DNA from: Bradyrhizobium manausense
Lineage (GTDB): Bacteria > Pseudomonadota > Alphaproteobacteria > Rhizobiales > Xanthobacteraceae
Assembly (NCBI RefSeq): GCF_018129685.1
Contig: NZ_JAFCLG010000021.1
Span: 1 to 64,000, forward strand
Length of the DNA: 64,000 nt
Direction: 5' to 3'
A program made the translations under genes and the position numbers. This document shows positions 1 through 8,842 of the stretch, in pieces (positions within the stretch are counted from its first letter, which is position 1; every line of letters begins with the position of its first letter). The notes below the pieces were generated by a model. That model did no database searches and had not been told where the DNA came from. It saw only the letters and a program-made list of their open reading frames with translations.

Positions 1-117
1 CGATCGCAAAGCCCCAACACATGCCGGCATCACGACTGGTCACATCCGCGGCATTGCGGCGCTGAGAGAAATCGTGCGAGCACCTTCCCGGTTCGCCTGG
101 CGCTGAGTCTGGTGCCG

Positions 118-2433
118 CTATGCCAGAAAGAGGTCGGTGTGCAGGTGAACCGTATCATTGACCGGCGCTGAGATGACGTGAATCTGCTCGGATCCATACT
201 CAAGGCTGAACCTCGTGATGCCCGAGGGGTCGACAGTCAGCGTCTTGACTGCCGCGAGGCCGAAGCTGTAGTCGACGGCGAGGTGGCTGGAATGCGCATC
301 GACCTTGTAGCCGAGCACGTCGACCTCCTTGAAGGGCGTGCCGGAGGCCAGCATCTGGAACAGCTTCGGGTCGAGATTGAGCTGGGAGAAGTTCAGTTGC
401 AGCGGGTCGAAGGCGACCTTGCCGGCCCCGGCGCCGCTCGACTGGCTGCCGATGTTGAGCGTCTGCGTGTCGCTGAACGAGAAGCTGTCCGGCGCGAACA
501 ATGTGTCGCCGTTCACGGTCAGCATCTTGCCGTTCTGGAGCTCGAACGACACGTAGTAGTGCAGCGAGGACGGACCGGTCTGATTGGACACGCCTGTCGT
601 CGGCAGGGTCAACGGCGCGGTGGCTGAGGATGTCGCCGCTGCCGCCGGGATGCTGGACTCGCCGGAAAGCCAGCTAACATTATGGACCCGGTCCCAGCCA
701 CCGAGATCGGTCGGCGTCGTCGGGAACGAACCGTTCTTGTTCTGGACGTAATCCCGGAGCTGTTCGCGGCCATACTCCAGATCGAGCTGGCTGATGCCGG
801 TGTTGTCGATGGTCAGCGTCTTGCCTGCCACGAGGCCGAAGCTGTAGTCGACGGCGAGGTGGCTGGAATGCGCATCGGTCTTGTAGCCGAGCACGTCGAC
901 TTCCTTGAAGGGCGTGCCTGAGGCGAGCATCTGGAACAGCTTCGGGTCGAGATCGAGCTGGGAGAAGCTCAGATGCAGCGGGTCGAAGGTGACCTTGCCG
1001 GCCCCCGCGCCGCTCGACTGGCTGCCGATGTTGAGCGTCTGCGTGTCGCTGAAGGAGAAGCTGTCCAGCGCGAACAATGTGTCGCCGTCGACGGTCAGCA
1101 TCTTGCCGTTCTGGAGCTCGAACGACACGTAGTAATGCAGCGAGGACGGGCCGGTCTGATTGGACACACCTGTTGTCGGCAGGGTCAACGGTGCGGTGGT
1201 TGAGGATGTCGCCGCTGCCGCCGGGATGCTGGACTCGCTGGAAAGCCAGCTAACGTTATGGACCCGGTCCCAGCCGCCGAGATCGGTCGGCGTCGTCGGG
1301 AACGAGCCATTCTTGTTCTGGACGTAATCCCGGAGCTGTTCGGAGCCATACTCCAGATCGAGCTGGCTGATGCCGGTGTTGTCGATGGTCAGCGTCTTGC
1401 CTGCCACGAGGCCGAAACTGTAGTCGACGGCGAGGTGGCTGGAATGCGCATCAGTCTTGTAGCCGAGCACGTCGACTTCCTTGAACGGCGTGCCGGAGGC
1501 GAGCATCTGGAACAGCTTCGGGTCGAGATCGAGCTGGGAGAAGCTCAGATGCAATGGATTGAACGCGACCTTGCCGGCGCCCGCGCCGCTCGACTGGCTG
1601 CCGATGTTGAGCGTCTGCGTGTCGCTGAAGGAGAAGTTGTCCAGCGCGAACAATTTGTTGCCGTCCACGGTCAGCGTCGTGCCGTTGTAGAGCTGGAACG
1701 ACACGTAGTAATGCAGCGAGGACGGGCCGGTCTGATTGGACACGCCTGTTGTCGGTAGGGTCAACGGTGCGGTGGTTGAGGATGTCGCCGCTGCCGCCGG
1801 GATGCTGGACTCGCTGGAAAGCCAGCTAACGTTATGGAGCCGGTCCCAGCCGCCGAGATCGGTCGGCGTCGTCGGGAACGAGCCGTTCTTGTTCTGGACG
1901 TAATCCCGGAGCTGTTCGGAGCCATACTCCAGATCGAGCTGGCTGATGCCGGTGTTGTCGATGGTCAGCGTCTTGCCTGCCACGAGGCCGAAGCTGTAGT
2001 CGACGGCGAGGTGGCTGGAATGCGCATCGACCTTGTAGCCGAGCACGTCGACCTCCTTGAACGGCGTGCCGGAGGCGAGCATCTGGAACAGCTTGGGGTC
2101 GAGATCGAGCTGGGAGAAGCTCAGATGCAGCGGGTCGAAGGTGACCTTGCCGGCGCCTGCGCCGCTCGACTGGCTGCCGATGTTGAGCGTCTGCGTGTCG
2201 CCGAAGGAGAAGTTGTCCAGCGCGAACAATGTGTTGCCGTCCACGGTCAGCGTCGTGCCGTTGTAGAGCTGGAACGACACGTAGTAATGCAGCGAGGACC
2301 AGTCGGTGTGTGAGGACACGCCTGTTGTCGGCAGGGTCAATGGCGCGCTCATGGGCTGTGTAGGCGTCAGGCCGTCAACGCTGAAGCCGGCAATGTTCTT
2401 GATCCTGTTCCAGCCAAACGAAAAATCCGACAT
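118..2433 (-). CDS. Tandem Hcp-like repeat protein (four units)
   Basis: A 771-residue protein made of four near-identical 192-residue units. Each unit starts with a GW(N/D)R motif, has an Ala/Ser/Thr-rich linker, and then a beta-rich domain of about 125 residues (roughly 49-176, 241-368, 433-560 and 625-752). The domain carries the pattern FSF-G, then GAGKV, then DPKLFQMLASGTPFKEVDV, then LEYG. This resembles the Hcp/DUF796 family of type VI secretion tube proteins, which are normally single domains of about 160 residues. There is no signal peptide or membrane segment. I chose ATG at 2433 over GTG at 2436 because GAGGAG lies 8 bases before it. No other type VI gene is in the window, so a tube, effector or unrelated role is open. 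Confidence 0.6.
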   Translation of the reverse strand: MSDFSFGWNRIKNIAGFSVDGLTPTQPMSAPLTLPTTGVSSHTDWSSLHYYVSFQLYNGTTLTVDGNTLFALDNFSFGDTQTLNIGSQSSGAGAGKVTFDPLHLSFSQLDLDPKLFQMLASGTPFKEVDVLGYKVDAHSSHLAVDYSFGLVAGKTLTIDNTGISQLDLEYGSEQLRDYVQNKNGSFPTTPTDLGGWDRLHNVSWLSSESSIPAAAATSSTTAPLTLPTTGVSNQTGPSSLHYYVSFQLYNGTTLTVDGNKLFALDNFSFSDTQTLNIGSQSSGAGAGKVAFNPLHLSFSQLDLDPKLFQMLASGTPFKEVDVLGYKTDAHSSHLAVDYSFGLVAGKTLTIDNTGISQLDLEYGSEQLRDYVQNKNGSFPTTPTDLGGWDRVHNVSWLSSESSIPAAAATSSTTAPLTLPTTGVSNQTGPSSLHYYVSFELQNGKMLTVDGDTLFALDSFSFSDTQTLNIGSQSSGAGAGKVTFDPLHLSFSQLDLDPKLFQMLASGTPFKEVDVLGYKTDAHSSHLAVDYSFGLVAGKTLTIDNTGISQLDLEYGREQLRDYVQNKNGSFPTTPTDLGGWDRVHNVSWLSGESSIPAAAATSSATAPLTLPTTGVSNQTGPSSLHYYVSFELQNGKMLTVNGDTLFAPDSFSFSDTQTLNIGSQSSGAGAGKVAFDPLQLNFSQLNLDPKLFQMLASGTPFKEVDVLGYKVDAHSSHLAVDYSFGLAAVKTLTVDPSGITRFSLEYGSEQIHVISAPVNDTVHLHTDLFLA
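130..2433. repeat. Four tandem 576-bp units inside the Hcp-like gene
   Basis: The same landmark (tgcgcatc, in the codons before the GYK motif) recurs with an exact spacing of 576 bases at about 295, 871, 1447 and 2023, so the unit is 192 codons. Long stretches are identical between units at the nucleotide level, which points to recent amplification or continuing gene conversion. The unit nearest the C-terminus (low coordinates) is the most diverged. Confidence 0.9.
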
Positions 2434-2809
2434 CACACGATCTCCTCAACAAGGCGTTGGAAAACATTCGATCGAACTGAGTGACGAGACGGCCGCGGGC
2501 TGTGATCCATAAAAAGCGGATGGCCCGTTTCCAGAGAGGACAAGTAGTTTCGTTACACGAAAAGCAGAAGCCGACTGCTAAAAGATCAAACGTCTTGTAT
2601 CCATATACCATTGGAGACCGGGCCAGCGACCGTGTCAACAAATTCGAGCGCGGTTGAAGCTCATCCAATCACAACTCAGGCATGGTGCGAATTCGCAAGT
2701 TCATCCGCTTCATCCAGCGATATCCGCTCATGCGCCGTTGTCGGCAGAGAAGCGGATATCAGGCGCGCCGGAGCTGACCGCTCCCATCAGGCTGGCGGCC
2801 AGGATGGAC
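2434..2809. other. Intergenic region with a 10-bp inverted repeat
   Basis: This holds the upstream region of the Hcp-like gene. A perfect inverted repeat, GATATCCGCT at 2719-2728 and AGCGGATATC at 2751-2760 with a 22-base loop, lies about 50 bases beyond the stop of the DUF2158 gene. There is no T-run, so it is not a standard terminator. I see no convincing gene here. Confidence 0.5.
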
Positions 2810-3019
2810 TTACTCGTCGTCCTCGTCGTCCTCTTCCTCGTCTTCGTCGTCCTCATCCTCTTCGACCTGGACCAGCGTGGCGAGCGGCAGCGTCTCGCGG
2901 AAGAGATCGCCTTCCATGCCCATCCAGAGGCAGAGCACGTCGTCGCCCTTGACCTCCGCCACCGTCAGCGGCTGGCCGCCCGACTTGAGCATCACGATAT
3001 CGCCGGCTTTCAATTCCAT
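2810..3019 (-). CDS. DUF2158 (YodC-like) small protein with acidic tail
   Basis: A 69-residue protein. Residues 1-50 start MELKAGDIVMLKSGG and contain LTVAEV and VLCLWM, the pattern of the DUF2158/YodC family, small beta-barrel proteins of unknown function. The family is usually about 60 residues; here the last 17 or so residues are almost entirely Glu and Asp. I chose ATG at 3019 rather than an earlier start because AAAGGA sits 7 bases upstream and the family begins at this point. No partner gene is adjacent. Confidence 0.75.
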   Translation of the reverse strand: MELKAGDIVMLKSGGQPLTVAEVKGDDVLCLWMGMEGDLFRETLPLATLVQVEEDEDDEDEEEDDEDDE

Positions 3020-3257
3020 GGGTTTGTCCTTTCGAGTTGATCGATCCGGACATGAAACTATCAACTTGTCATGACAGGCCGAACACGAAACGGCGGCCCG
3101 CGAAGGGCCGCTGTGCCCCCGCAGCGATCAAATTCTGCATCGCGGGGCATAATGCGATGGGGCGCGGGCGCACGTCCGCCTCAAGCCCATCACCGGTTCC
3201 TCATCCCGGTGCATTCGACTTGTGGAGGCGCAATCCTCGCGTCCTTCACGAAAAGAG

Positions 3258-4502
3258 TTACTTGGTGGAAAGTGCCACCTGATCGATGTGCGAGTCCATG
3301 ATCGGGCCAAACCCCTCCCAGTGTTCGCCGTTGAAGCGGCTCATTCGCATCTGTTCGATCGGATAAAAATCGGTCGGCGAAGTCTTGACCCGGATACCCG
3401 GACGGAAGGTTTCGAGCGCGAAATCAAGATTAGCGGCCACCTTCATGACGTTCTCACGTGTGAGATTGTCACCGCATCCCTTCAGGACTTCGACCAATCC
3501 CTGCGACAAATTGTAGGCGGCCATCGTACCGCCGTCGGACGTGTCGGCTTCCGGATAATACTTTGCCAGGAAAGCTCGAAAGGTTTGCATGCCGGGGTAG
3601 CTGTCCCACTGCGGATCGGTGACATCCATGTTGTACAGGGCGGTCAGGATTCCCACGGCGTTCTTGACGCCTGCGGGCTTTATGACGCCACCGATCGAGT
3701 TCGAGACGTTCGTCATGATGTGGATCGGATGCCAATCGAGTTCAGCGACTTTCCGGATCGCCTGTGCCGCGTATTTGGGCGTGGCAATATTGATGAAGAT
3801 TTCGGGTTTCGCGGTTCTGATCGCCACGACTTCCGAATCGATGGTCGGCGTGCCGACATCATAGGGCGCGCTGACGATGACGGTCCTGTCGAACTTGTCG
3901 CCAAGCCCGTCCTTCAGGCCTTGAATGTAGTCCTTGCCGAAATCGTCGTTCTGGTAGAGCAGGCCGACCTTGGCGTTCGGATGGTTCGTCAGAATGTAGT
4001 TTGCATAGATGCGTGCCTCCGCGCGGTAGGTCGGCTGCCAGCCCATCGTCCAGGGAAAATGCTCAGGATCGCCAAACCGTGACGCGCCGGTCGACACGAA
4101 TATCTGCGGCACGCGCATCGTATTCATGTATTTCTGGATGGCGGCGTTGGTGGCGGTGCCGAGCGGCGCGAAAATCAGAAAGACTTCGTCGCTCTCGACG
4201 AGCTTGCGTGCCTGTTCCACCGTCTTCGGCGGACTATAGCCATCGTCGTAGGATATGAAGTTGATCTTCCGGCCATTGATTCCGCCGTTGTCGTTGATCA
4301 TCCGAAAATAGGCACTCATCGTCCTGCCGATAATGCCGTAAGCGGACGCGGGTCCGCTATACGGCATGATGTTGCCAATCTTGATTTCGGTATCGGTCGC
4401 ACCAGTATCGTATTTTTTCTGAGCAACTGCGTCGCTTCCGCTGGAAGCAAATAAAATCATGGCGGTCGATAACGCCGCCAATCGTCGCGTGACGAAAGGC
4501 AT
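3258..4502 (-). CDS. Branched-chain amino acid-type ABC transporter substrate-binding protein
   Basis: A 414-residue periplasmic binding protein of the Leu/Ile/Val (Peripla_BP_6) type. It has an N-terminal signal peptide with probable cleavage after AVA near residue 27, followed by the typical opening IKIGNIMPYSGPASAYG. The body includes VGLLYQNDDFGKDYIQGLKDGL, characteristic of the two-lobed fold. Such proteins deliver amino acids, aromatic acids or amides to a membrane permease. No permease or ATPase gene is next to it, so it is an orphan and the ligand cannot be read from the sequence. Confidence 0.9.
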   Translation of the reverse strand: MPFVTRRLAALSTAMILFASSGSDAVAQKKYDTGATDTEIKIGNIMPYSGPASAYGIIGRTMSAYFRMINDNGGINGRKINFISYDDGYSPPKTVEQARKLVESDEVFLIFAPLGTATNAAIQKYMNTMRVPQIFVSTGASRFGDPEHFPWTMGWQPTYRAEARIYANYILTNHPNAKVGLLYQNDDFGKDYIQGLKDGLGDKFDRTVIVSAPYDVGTPTIDSEVVAIRTAKPEIFINIATPKYAAQAIRKVAELDWHPIHIMTNVSNSIGGVIKPAGVKNAVGILTALYNMDVTDPQWDSYPGMQTFRAFLAKYYPEADTSDGGTMAAYNLSQGLVEVLKGCGDNLTRENVMKVAANLDFALETFRPGIRVKTSPTDFYPIEQMRMSRFNGEHWEGFGPIMDSHIDQVALSTK

Positions 4503-4835
4503 TTCGCTTCTCCCTGTGAACGTATGAACGTGCTCGCTTGTGTGGGACCTCTTGTCGGGTCTCGCGTCGAGACTGAACGTCTTTCGTCAATTCCTGTCGC
4601 CGCAGGAGAGCCACATGTCGTCCGCGCCTTGGCGCGATTGGTCAGTATGACTAACCGGCTCGCTCGTACTTGCCGCCGAGGACGTGCGCCGCAAAATTCG
4701 CGACCATGGCATCATGCGCCTGTTTTGCCCGACGGGTCAAGAATTTTTCGCAAAATCCGTAGTCGTGTCCGCGCCTGCGGCAAGCTATTGAATTTGCAGC
4801 AACCGGCTACTGTGCATGGGGTTGTTTTCGCGGGT
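4503..4835. other. Intergenic region containing a dispersed repeat
   Basis: About 330 bases between two minus-strand genes. It contains the upstream region of the binding-protein gene and, at 4806-4829, one copy of a 24-base sequence repeated exactly at 49511-49534. No gene or structured RNA was recognised. Confidence 0.5.
4806..4829 (+). repeat. 24-bp dispersed repeat, copy 1
   Basis: A 24-base string (GCTACTGTGCATGGGG followed by TTGTTTTC) identical to 49511-49534. Here it lies just past the 3' end of the HAD hydrolase gene, on the opposite strand. It is not palindromic. Its function is unknown. Confidence 0.8.
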
Positions 4836-5579
4836 TCAGCGCGGCACCAGCTCGGTCAGCGAGCGGATGATGCGATCGGGCTTGATGGTCGAGCCCTCCG
4901 GCAGGCCATCGCCATGCGCATCGAGCCAGATCGCATAGATGCCGAGGCGCTGCGGGGTGACGACTTCCCATTCCAGATTGTCACCGATCATCCAGGTGTC
5001 CTCGGCGGTGACGCCGAGCGTTTCCATCGCGTGCAGATAGGCGCGCTCCTCCGGCTTGCCGAAACCGTGCTCGCCCTCGATCTGGATGTGGTCGAAGCGA
5101 TGGGCGAGCTCGAAGCGCTCGACCTTGGCGCGCTGCATGTCGGCCGCGCCGTTGGTGACGAGCGCGAGCTTGACGCCGTGGGCCTTGAACGCGTCGATCG
5201 CGTCATGCGCGCCGGGAAAGACGAAGATCGCTTCCTCGCGATAGGTGGTGAAGCGGTCGGCGAGGCGATCGGCGAGATCGTCGGAGAGCGCGCGATGGCC
5301 GCCGGCTGCGAGCGCGGCAAAGCCGCCGCGCACCGTGAGCCGGCGCGCCTCGCCAAGCTTCAGCCGCCAGGCGGCGTCCGCATTGGCCCAGAAGTTTCGC
5401 GCGTAAGCCAGCACGGCGGCTGCAACCTGCTGCGGCGGCAGCGGCGCGAGCTCCGGGGCGAATTCTTCCGCGATCGTGTTCCAGGCGATCTCGGGCCGGC
5501 CGTAGGCCGACAGGATCGTGTCGTCCATGTCGATCAGCATGGCGCGGGGGAGGGGCTTGGCTGCGGGCTTCAGCGTCAT
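4836..5579 (-). CDS. HAD-superfamily hydrolase
   Basis: A haloacid dehalogenase-like hydrolase of 247 residues. Motif I, DMDDT, is at residues 17-21 (nucleophile Asp and acid/base Asp), motif II is VTNG, motif III the GKPE region, and motif IV GDNLEWE. An alpha-helical cap between motifs I and II fits subfamily IA (phosphatases or dehalogenases). The start codon overlaps the hemF stop in an ATGA arrangement, and GGAGGTG lies 8 bases upstream, so I prefer ATG 5579 to ATG 5585. It is last in the trmL-queE-queD-hemF run. The substrate is unknown. Confidence 0.85.
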   Translation of the reverse strand: MTLKPAAKPLPRAMLIDMDDTILSAYGRPEIAWNTIAEEFAPELAPLPPQQVAAAVLAYARNFWANADAAWRLKLGEARRLTVRGGFAALAAGGHRALSDDLADRLADRFTTYREEAIFVFPGAHDAIDAFKAHGVKLALVTNGAADMQRAKVERFELAHRFDHIQIEGEHGFGKPEERAYLHAMETLGVTAEDTWMIGDNLEWEVVTPQRLGIYAIWLDAHGDGLPEGSTIKPDRIIRSLTELVPR

Positions 5580-6475
5580 GGCCATTTCACCTCCGGCGGC
5601 AGCGAGGACAGGATCGAGTCGACGTTACCTCCGGTCTTGAGTCCGAAGATCGTACCGCGGTCGTAGAGCAGGTTGAACTCGACATAGCGGCCGCGGCGGA
5701 TCAACTGCTCCTCGCGGTCCTCCGCGGTCCAGGCGCTCGCAAAGTTCCGCCGGACCAGTTCGGGATAGATCTTGAGGAAGGCGCGGCCGACATCCTGGGT
5801 GAAGGCGAGGTCGGCATCCCAGTCGCCGCTGTCATGCCAGTCGTAGAAGATGCCGCCGACGCCGCGCGGCTCCTTGCGGTGCGGCAGATAGAAATACTCG
5901 TCGCACCACTTCTTGTACTTGTCGTAATCGGCAACGCCGTTCGGCCCCGTGCAGGCCTCCTTCATCGCGGCGTGGAAGGCGATTGTGTCCGCGTCCTCCT
6001 GCGTGCGACGGCGGTCGAGCACCGGTGTCAGGTCCGCGCCGCCGCCGAACCACGACTTGGTGGTGACGACGAAGCGCGTGTTCATGTGCACGGCCGGCAC
6101 GTGCGGATTGCGCATGTGCGCGATCAGCGAGATGCCGGAGGCCCAGAAACGCGGGTCCTCGGCGGCACCGGGAATCTGCGCGCGAAACTCCGGCGCGAAC
6201 TCGCCATGCACGGTCGAGCAGTGCACGCCGACCTTTTCGAACAGGCGGCCGTGCATCATCGACATCACGCCGCCGCCGCCGTCCGTGCCGCTGTGATCGG
6301 TGCGCTGCCAGGGCGTGCGTGCAAAGCGGCCCGATACGCCGGGATAAAGGCTTTGCGGCGCCTCATCTTCCAGCCGCTCGAAGCTTGCGCAGATGTCGTC
6401 GCGCAAGCGCTCGAACCAGCTGCGGGCGCGGGCCTTGCGGTCTTCGATTGTGCCGGGGTCCAGTGTGGATGTCAT
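5576..6475 (-). CDS. hemF: Oxygen-dependent coproporphyrinogen III oxidase
   Basis: A 299-residue HemF that decarboxylates coproporphyrinogen III to protoporphyrinogen IX using oxygen, a late step of haem synthesis in the cytoplasm. Family signatures are strong: [44 protein letters not shown] and the C-terminal [14 protein letters not shown](I/K)FGL. Length is normal. It starts 4 bases after the queD stop and its stop overlaps the HAD start, so it is in a translationally coupled operon. Confidence 0.97.
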   Translation of the reverse strand: MTSTLDPGTIEDRKARARSWFERLRDDICASFERLEDEAPQSLYPGVSGRFARTPWQRTDHSGTDGGGGVMSMMHGRLFEKVGVHCSTVHGEFAPEFRAQIPGAAEDPRFWASGISLIAHMRNPHVPAVHMNTRFVVTTKSWFGGGADLTPVLDRRRTQEDADTIAFHAAMKEACTGPNGVADYDKYKKWCDEYFYLPHRKEPRGVGGIFYDWHDSGDWDADLAFTQDVGRAFLKIYPELVRRNFASAWTAEDREEQLIRRGRYVEFNLLYDRGTIFGLKTGGNVDSILSSLPPEVKWP

Positions 6476-6479
6476 GTCG

Positions 6480-6845
6480 TCAGCCTTGCGGACCGTAATA
6501 GGTACAGCTCTCGTTGCAACTGTCGCGGTGGATGCTGACGCGCGTCACCTTGCCGATATGGGCGAGCCGCTCCCAGACGAAGCGCGACAGGTTTTCCAGC
6601 GTCGGTGTGCCCAGCGCCTCGATCTTGTTGAGGAACTTGTGGTCGAGCATCAGGCGGACATCTTCGATGGCGCGCTGGAGCAGGCCGAGATCGACCACCA
6701 TGCCGGTCTTGGGGTCGGGCGTGCCGCGCACCGTCACCTCGGCGCGGAAGGAGTGGCCGTGAATCTCTTCGCTCGCCGCGCCAAAGGTCGTTCCCGACAG
6801 CGTATGCGCCGCCTCGAAGCGGAACGATTTCGTCAATTCCCACAT
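6480..6845 (-). CDS. queD: QueD / 6-pyruvoyltetrahydropterin synthase-family protein with ExxHGH motif
   Basis: A 121-residue T-fold protein of COG0720. Zinc-binding histidines are His14 (FEAAHTL), His29 and His31 (IHGHSF). QueD makes 6-carboxytetrahydropterin for queuosine, and the gene lies between queE and hemF in one operon, supporting that role. However, the catalytic Cys found in the CxxxHGH motif of classical QueD is absent: the sequence reads ASEEIHGH, which instead matches the Glu-type motif (ExxHGH) described for PTPS-III proteins that can replace FolB in folate synthesis. The assignment to queuosine therefore rests mainly on context. Confidence 0.8.
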   Translation of the reverse strand: MWELTKSFRFEAAHTLSGTTFGAASEEIHGHSFRAEVTVRGTPDPKTGMVVDLGLLQRAIEDVRLMLDHKFLNKIEALGTPTLENLSRFVWERLAHIGKVTRVSIHRDSCNESCTYYGPQG

Positions 6846-6859
6846 CTGTCCGTTCAGTC

Positions 6860-7492
6860 CTATCTGATGCCGAGCGATTTATGCGTCTGCACGCTCAGCC
6901 GCCATTGCGGATGGCGCAGGCAATAGTCGATCGCGCGCGCGGTGTTCTCGATCACTTCAGGTCCGTCCATCGGCTGCAGCGAGAAGCGCTCGAAGGCGAG
7001 GCCCTCGAACGCTTCCGGAGCGGCGAGGGCCTGCGGATAGACCAGCTTGAGCTCGTGGCCCCGACGCAGCACGAGCTCGCTGCCGCCCTTCGGGCTGACG
7101 CAGATCCAGTCGAGGCCCGCGGGCGGGGCAACGGTTCCATTGGTCTCGACGCCGATCTCGAAGCCCCTGGCATGGAGTGCATCGACCAGGTCCGCATCGA
7201 CCTGGAGCAGCGGCTCGCCGCCGGTCAGCACGACGTAGCGATTCCCGGCGGAGGCCGTCCATTGCGCGGCGATGGTATCCGCGAGATCCATGGCCGTGGC
7301 GTAGCGGCCGCCGAGCGTGCCGTCGGTGCCGACGAAATCCGTGTCGCAGAACTGGCATGTCGCCTCGGCCCGGTCCGCCTCGCGGCCGCTCCAGAGGTTG
7401 CAGCCGGCAAAACGACAGAATACGGACGCGCGCCCGGCATGGGCGCCTTCGCCTTGCAGGGTCAGGAAGATTTCCTTGACCGCGTAACTCAA
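6860..7492 (-). CDS. queE: 7-carboxy-7-deazaguanine synthase
   Basis: A 210-residue radical SAM enzyme that converts 6-carboxytetrahydropterin to 7-carboxy-7-deazaguanine in the queuosine pathway. The N-terminus TLQGEGAHAGRASVF is typical. The iron-sulfur motif is of the C-x14-C-x2-C type (GCN through CQFC), as in the Burkholderia QueE clade, rather than the usual CxxxCxxC. The start codon is TTG at 7492, supported by a GAGGAGAGAG tract immediately upstream. It sits 14 bases before queD and 13 after trmL. Confidence 0.95.
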   Translation of the reverse strand: MSYAVKEIFLTLQGEGAHAGRASVFCRFAGCNLWSGREADRAEATCQFCDTDFVGTDGTLGGRYATAMDLADTIAAQWTASAGNRYVVLTGGEPLLQVDADLVDALHARGFEIGVETNGTVAPPAGLDWICVSPKGGSELVLRRGHELKLVYPQALAAPEAFEGLAFERFSLQPMDGPEVIENTARAIDYCLRHPQWRLSVQTHKSLGIR

Positions 7493-7505
7493 CTCTCTCT
7501 CCTCG

Positions 7506-7970
7506 TCATATCAAATCGTGCGGGTTCCGGACCTGCCGAAGCGCTTCGCCTGCGGCCATCGCCGCGGTCATGGCGACATTGAGCGACCGCAGTCCGGGCG
7601 CGATCGGGATCACCAGCCGCGCATCCGCGGCCTCCACCACCGCATCGGTGACGCCGGCGCTCTCGCGCCCGAATAGCAGGATGTCCGACGTCTGGTAACG
7701 GAAATCGCGGTAGTCGGTAGCGCCCTTTGTGGTGAACAGCACCAGGCGGTAGCGCTGTGCCGCCCGCCACTCCTCGAATTTCCACCAGGAATCGTGCCTG
7801 ACGATGCTGACGTGGTCGAGGTAATCCATTCCCGCCCGGCGGAAATGCCGGTCGGAGACCGGGAAGCCGGCGGGTTCGATGATATGGGCGTCGATCCCCA
7901 GACAGGCGCAGAGGCGGAGAATCGTGCCGGTGTTCTGGGGAATGTCGGGTTGGAAAAGTGCGATCTGCAT
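7506..7970 (-). CDS. trmL: tRNA (cytidine(34)-2'-O)-methyltransferase
   Basis: A 154-residue SPOUT-class methyltransferase. The start MQIALFQPDIPQNTGTILR and the C-terminal IPIAPGLRSLNVA motif are typical of TrmL, which 2'-O-methylates the wobble base of tRNA-Leu. I chose ATG 7970 because family members begin at this point; an upstream GTG at 8045 would add 25 unrelated residues. It is first in a run with queE and queD, which modify the same anticodon position in other tRNAs. Confidence 0.92.
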   Translation of the reverse strand: MQIALFQPDIPQNTGTILRLCACLGIDAHIIEPAGFPVSDRHFRRAGMDYLDHVSIVRHDSWWKFEEWRAAQRYRLVLFTTKGATDYRDFRYQTSDILLFGRESAGVTDAVVEAADARLVIPIAPGLRSLNVAMTAAMAAGEALRQVRNPHDLI

Positions 7971-8249
7971 GGGCGTCACAGGGGTGGGTGTGGGCCGGAA
8001 ATGTCTCAATAAAACATCGCCGGCCGCGGAATTCGTGCATTGCACGCTCCCGCGCCGTTAGCGGGCTTGCGCTCGCCCTGCAAGGGTGCCAATAGAACGA
8101 TTCTGGACTGCTGTTTTCGCCTTGTTTTGGCGGCGACGAGCGAAGTTCTGCCGCCGCGGGGGGCCGCGGGCGCCGGCAGCGCTGTTCCGGGGACCTTGGG
8201 GGCTCCTGGAGCGGTTCCACCGGCAGCATAAGAAGAAAGGGTTGGAATC

Positions 8250-8780
8250 GTGACGACAGCGTCTTCGGCGGACCATCCGACACGCCGTGATTTCTTATTC
8301 GTTGCAACGGGGGCAGCTGCAGCAGTAGGGGGCGCAGCTGCGCTCTGGCCCTTTGTTTCTCAAATGAATCCGGACGCCTCGACGATCGCCGCCGGTGCGC
8401 CGATCGAGGTCGATCTGAGCCCGGTTGCCGAGGGACAGGACATCAAGGTGTTCTGGCGCGGCAAGCCGATCTATATCAGCCACCGCACCAAGAAGCAGAT
8501 CGACGAGGCGCGCGCCGTTCCGGTCGCGAGCCTGCCCGATCCGCAGGCCGACGAGGCCCGGGTCAAGTCCGGCCACGACCAGTGGTTGGTCGTGATCGGC
8601 ATCTGCACCCATCTCGGCTGCATCCCGATCGCCCATGAAGGCAATTACGACGGGTTCTTCTGCCCCTGCCATGGTTCGCAGTACGATTCGTCCGGCCGCA
8701 TCCGCCAGGGGCCCGCGCCCGCGAATCTGGCGGTGCCGCCGTACACTTTCGTTTCCGACACCAAAATCCAGATCGGCTGA
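8250..8780 (+). CDS. petA: Ubiquinol-cytochrome c reductase Rieske iron-sulfur subunit
   Basis: A 176-residue Rieske protein (FbcF in Bradyrhizobium nomenclature). A twin-arginine motif RRDFLF lies at residues 12-17, followed by one membrane anchor. The 2Fe-2S ligands are in CTHLGC and CPCHGSQ. It transfers electrons from ubiquinol to cytochrome c1 in the bc1 complex. The start is GTG at 8250 with an AAGAAAGG site upstream. It is 62 bases before fbcH, and the two form the fbcFH operon. Confidence 0.97.
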   Translation: MTTASSADHPTRRDFLFVATGAAAAVGGAAALWPFVSQMNPDASTIAAGAPIEVDLSPVAEGQDIKVFWRGKPIYISHRTKKQIDEARAVPVASLPDPQADEARVKSGHDQWLVVIGICTHLGCIPIAHEGNYDGFFCPCHGSQYDSSGRIRQGPAPANLAVPPYTFVSDTKIQIG

Positions 8781-8842
8781 GCTTCGGACCCGCGTCCGAA
8801 GCTTCGCGCCGTCTCGTCGTTTTATTTCCTCAGGATCGCATC

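Noticed and set aside
178-2313. Several open frames on the plus strand opposite the Hcp-like gene
   Set aside because: They repeat in step with the 576-bp units and have Arg/Glu-rich nonsense composition; they are shadows of the minus-strand gene.
130-2433. Regular repeats that could look like a CRISPR array
   Set aside because: The 576-bp units are coding and in frame; there are no short repeats with unique spacers.
7489-8307. A 272-codon frame spanning trmL and the upstream region on the minus strand
   Set aside because: It lies in another frame of trmL and runs across the divergent promoter; composition is Arg/Pro-rich without a family pattern.
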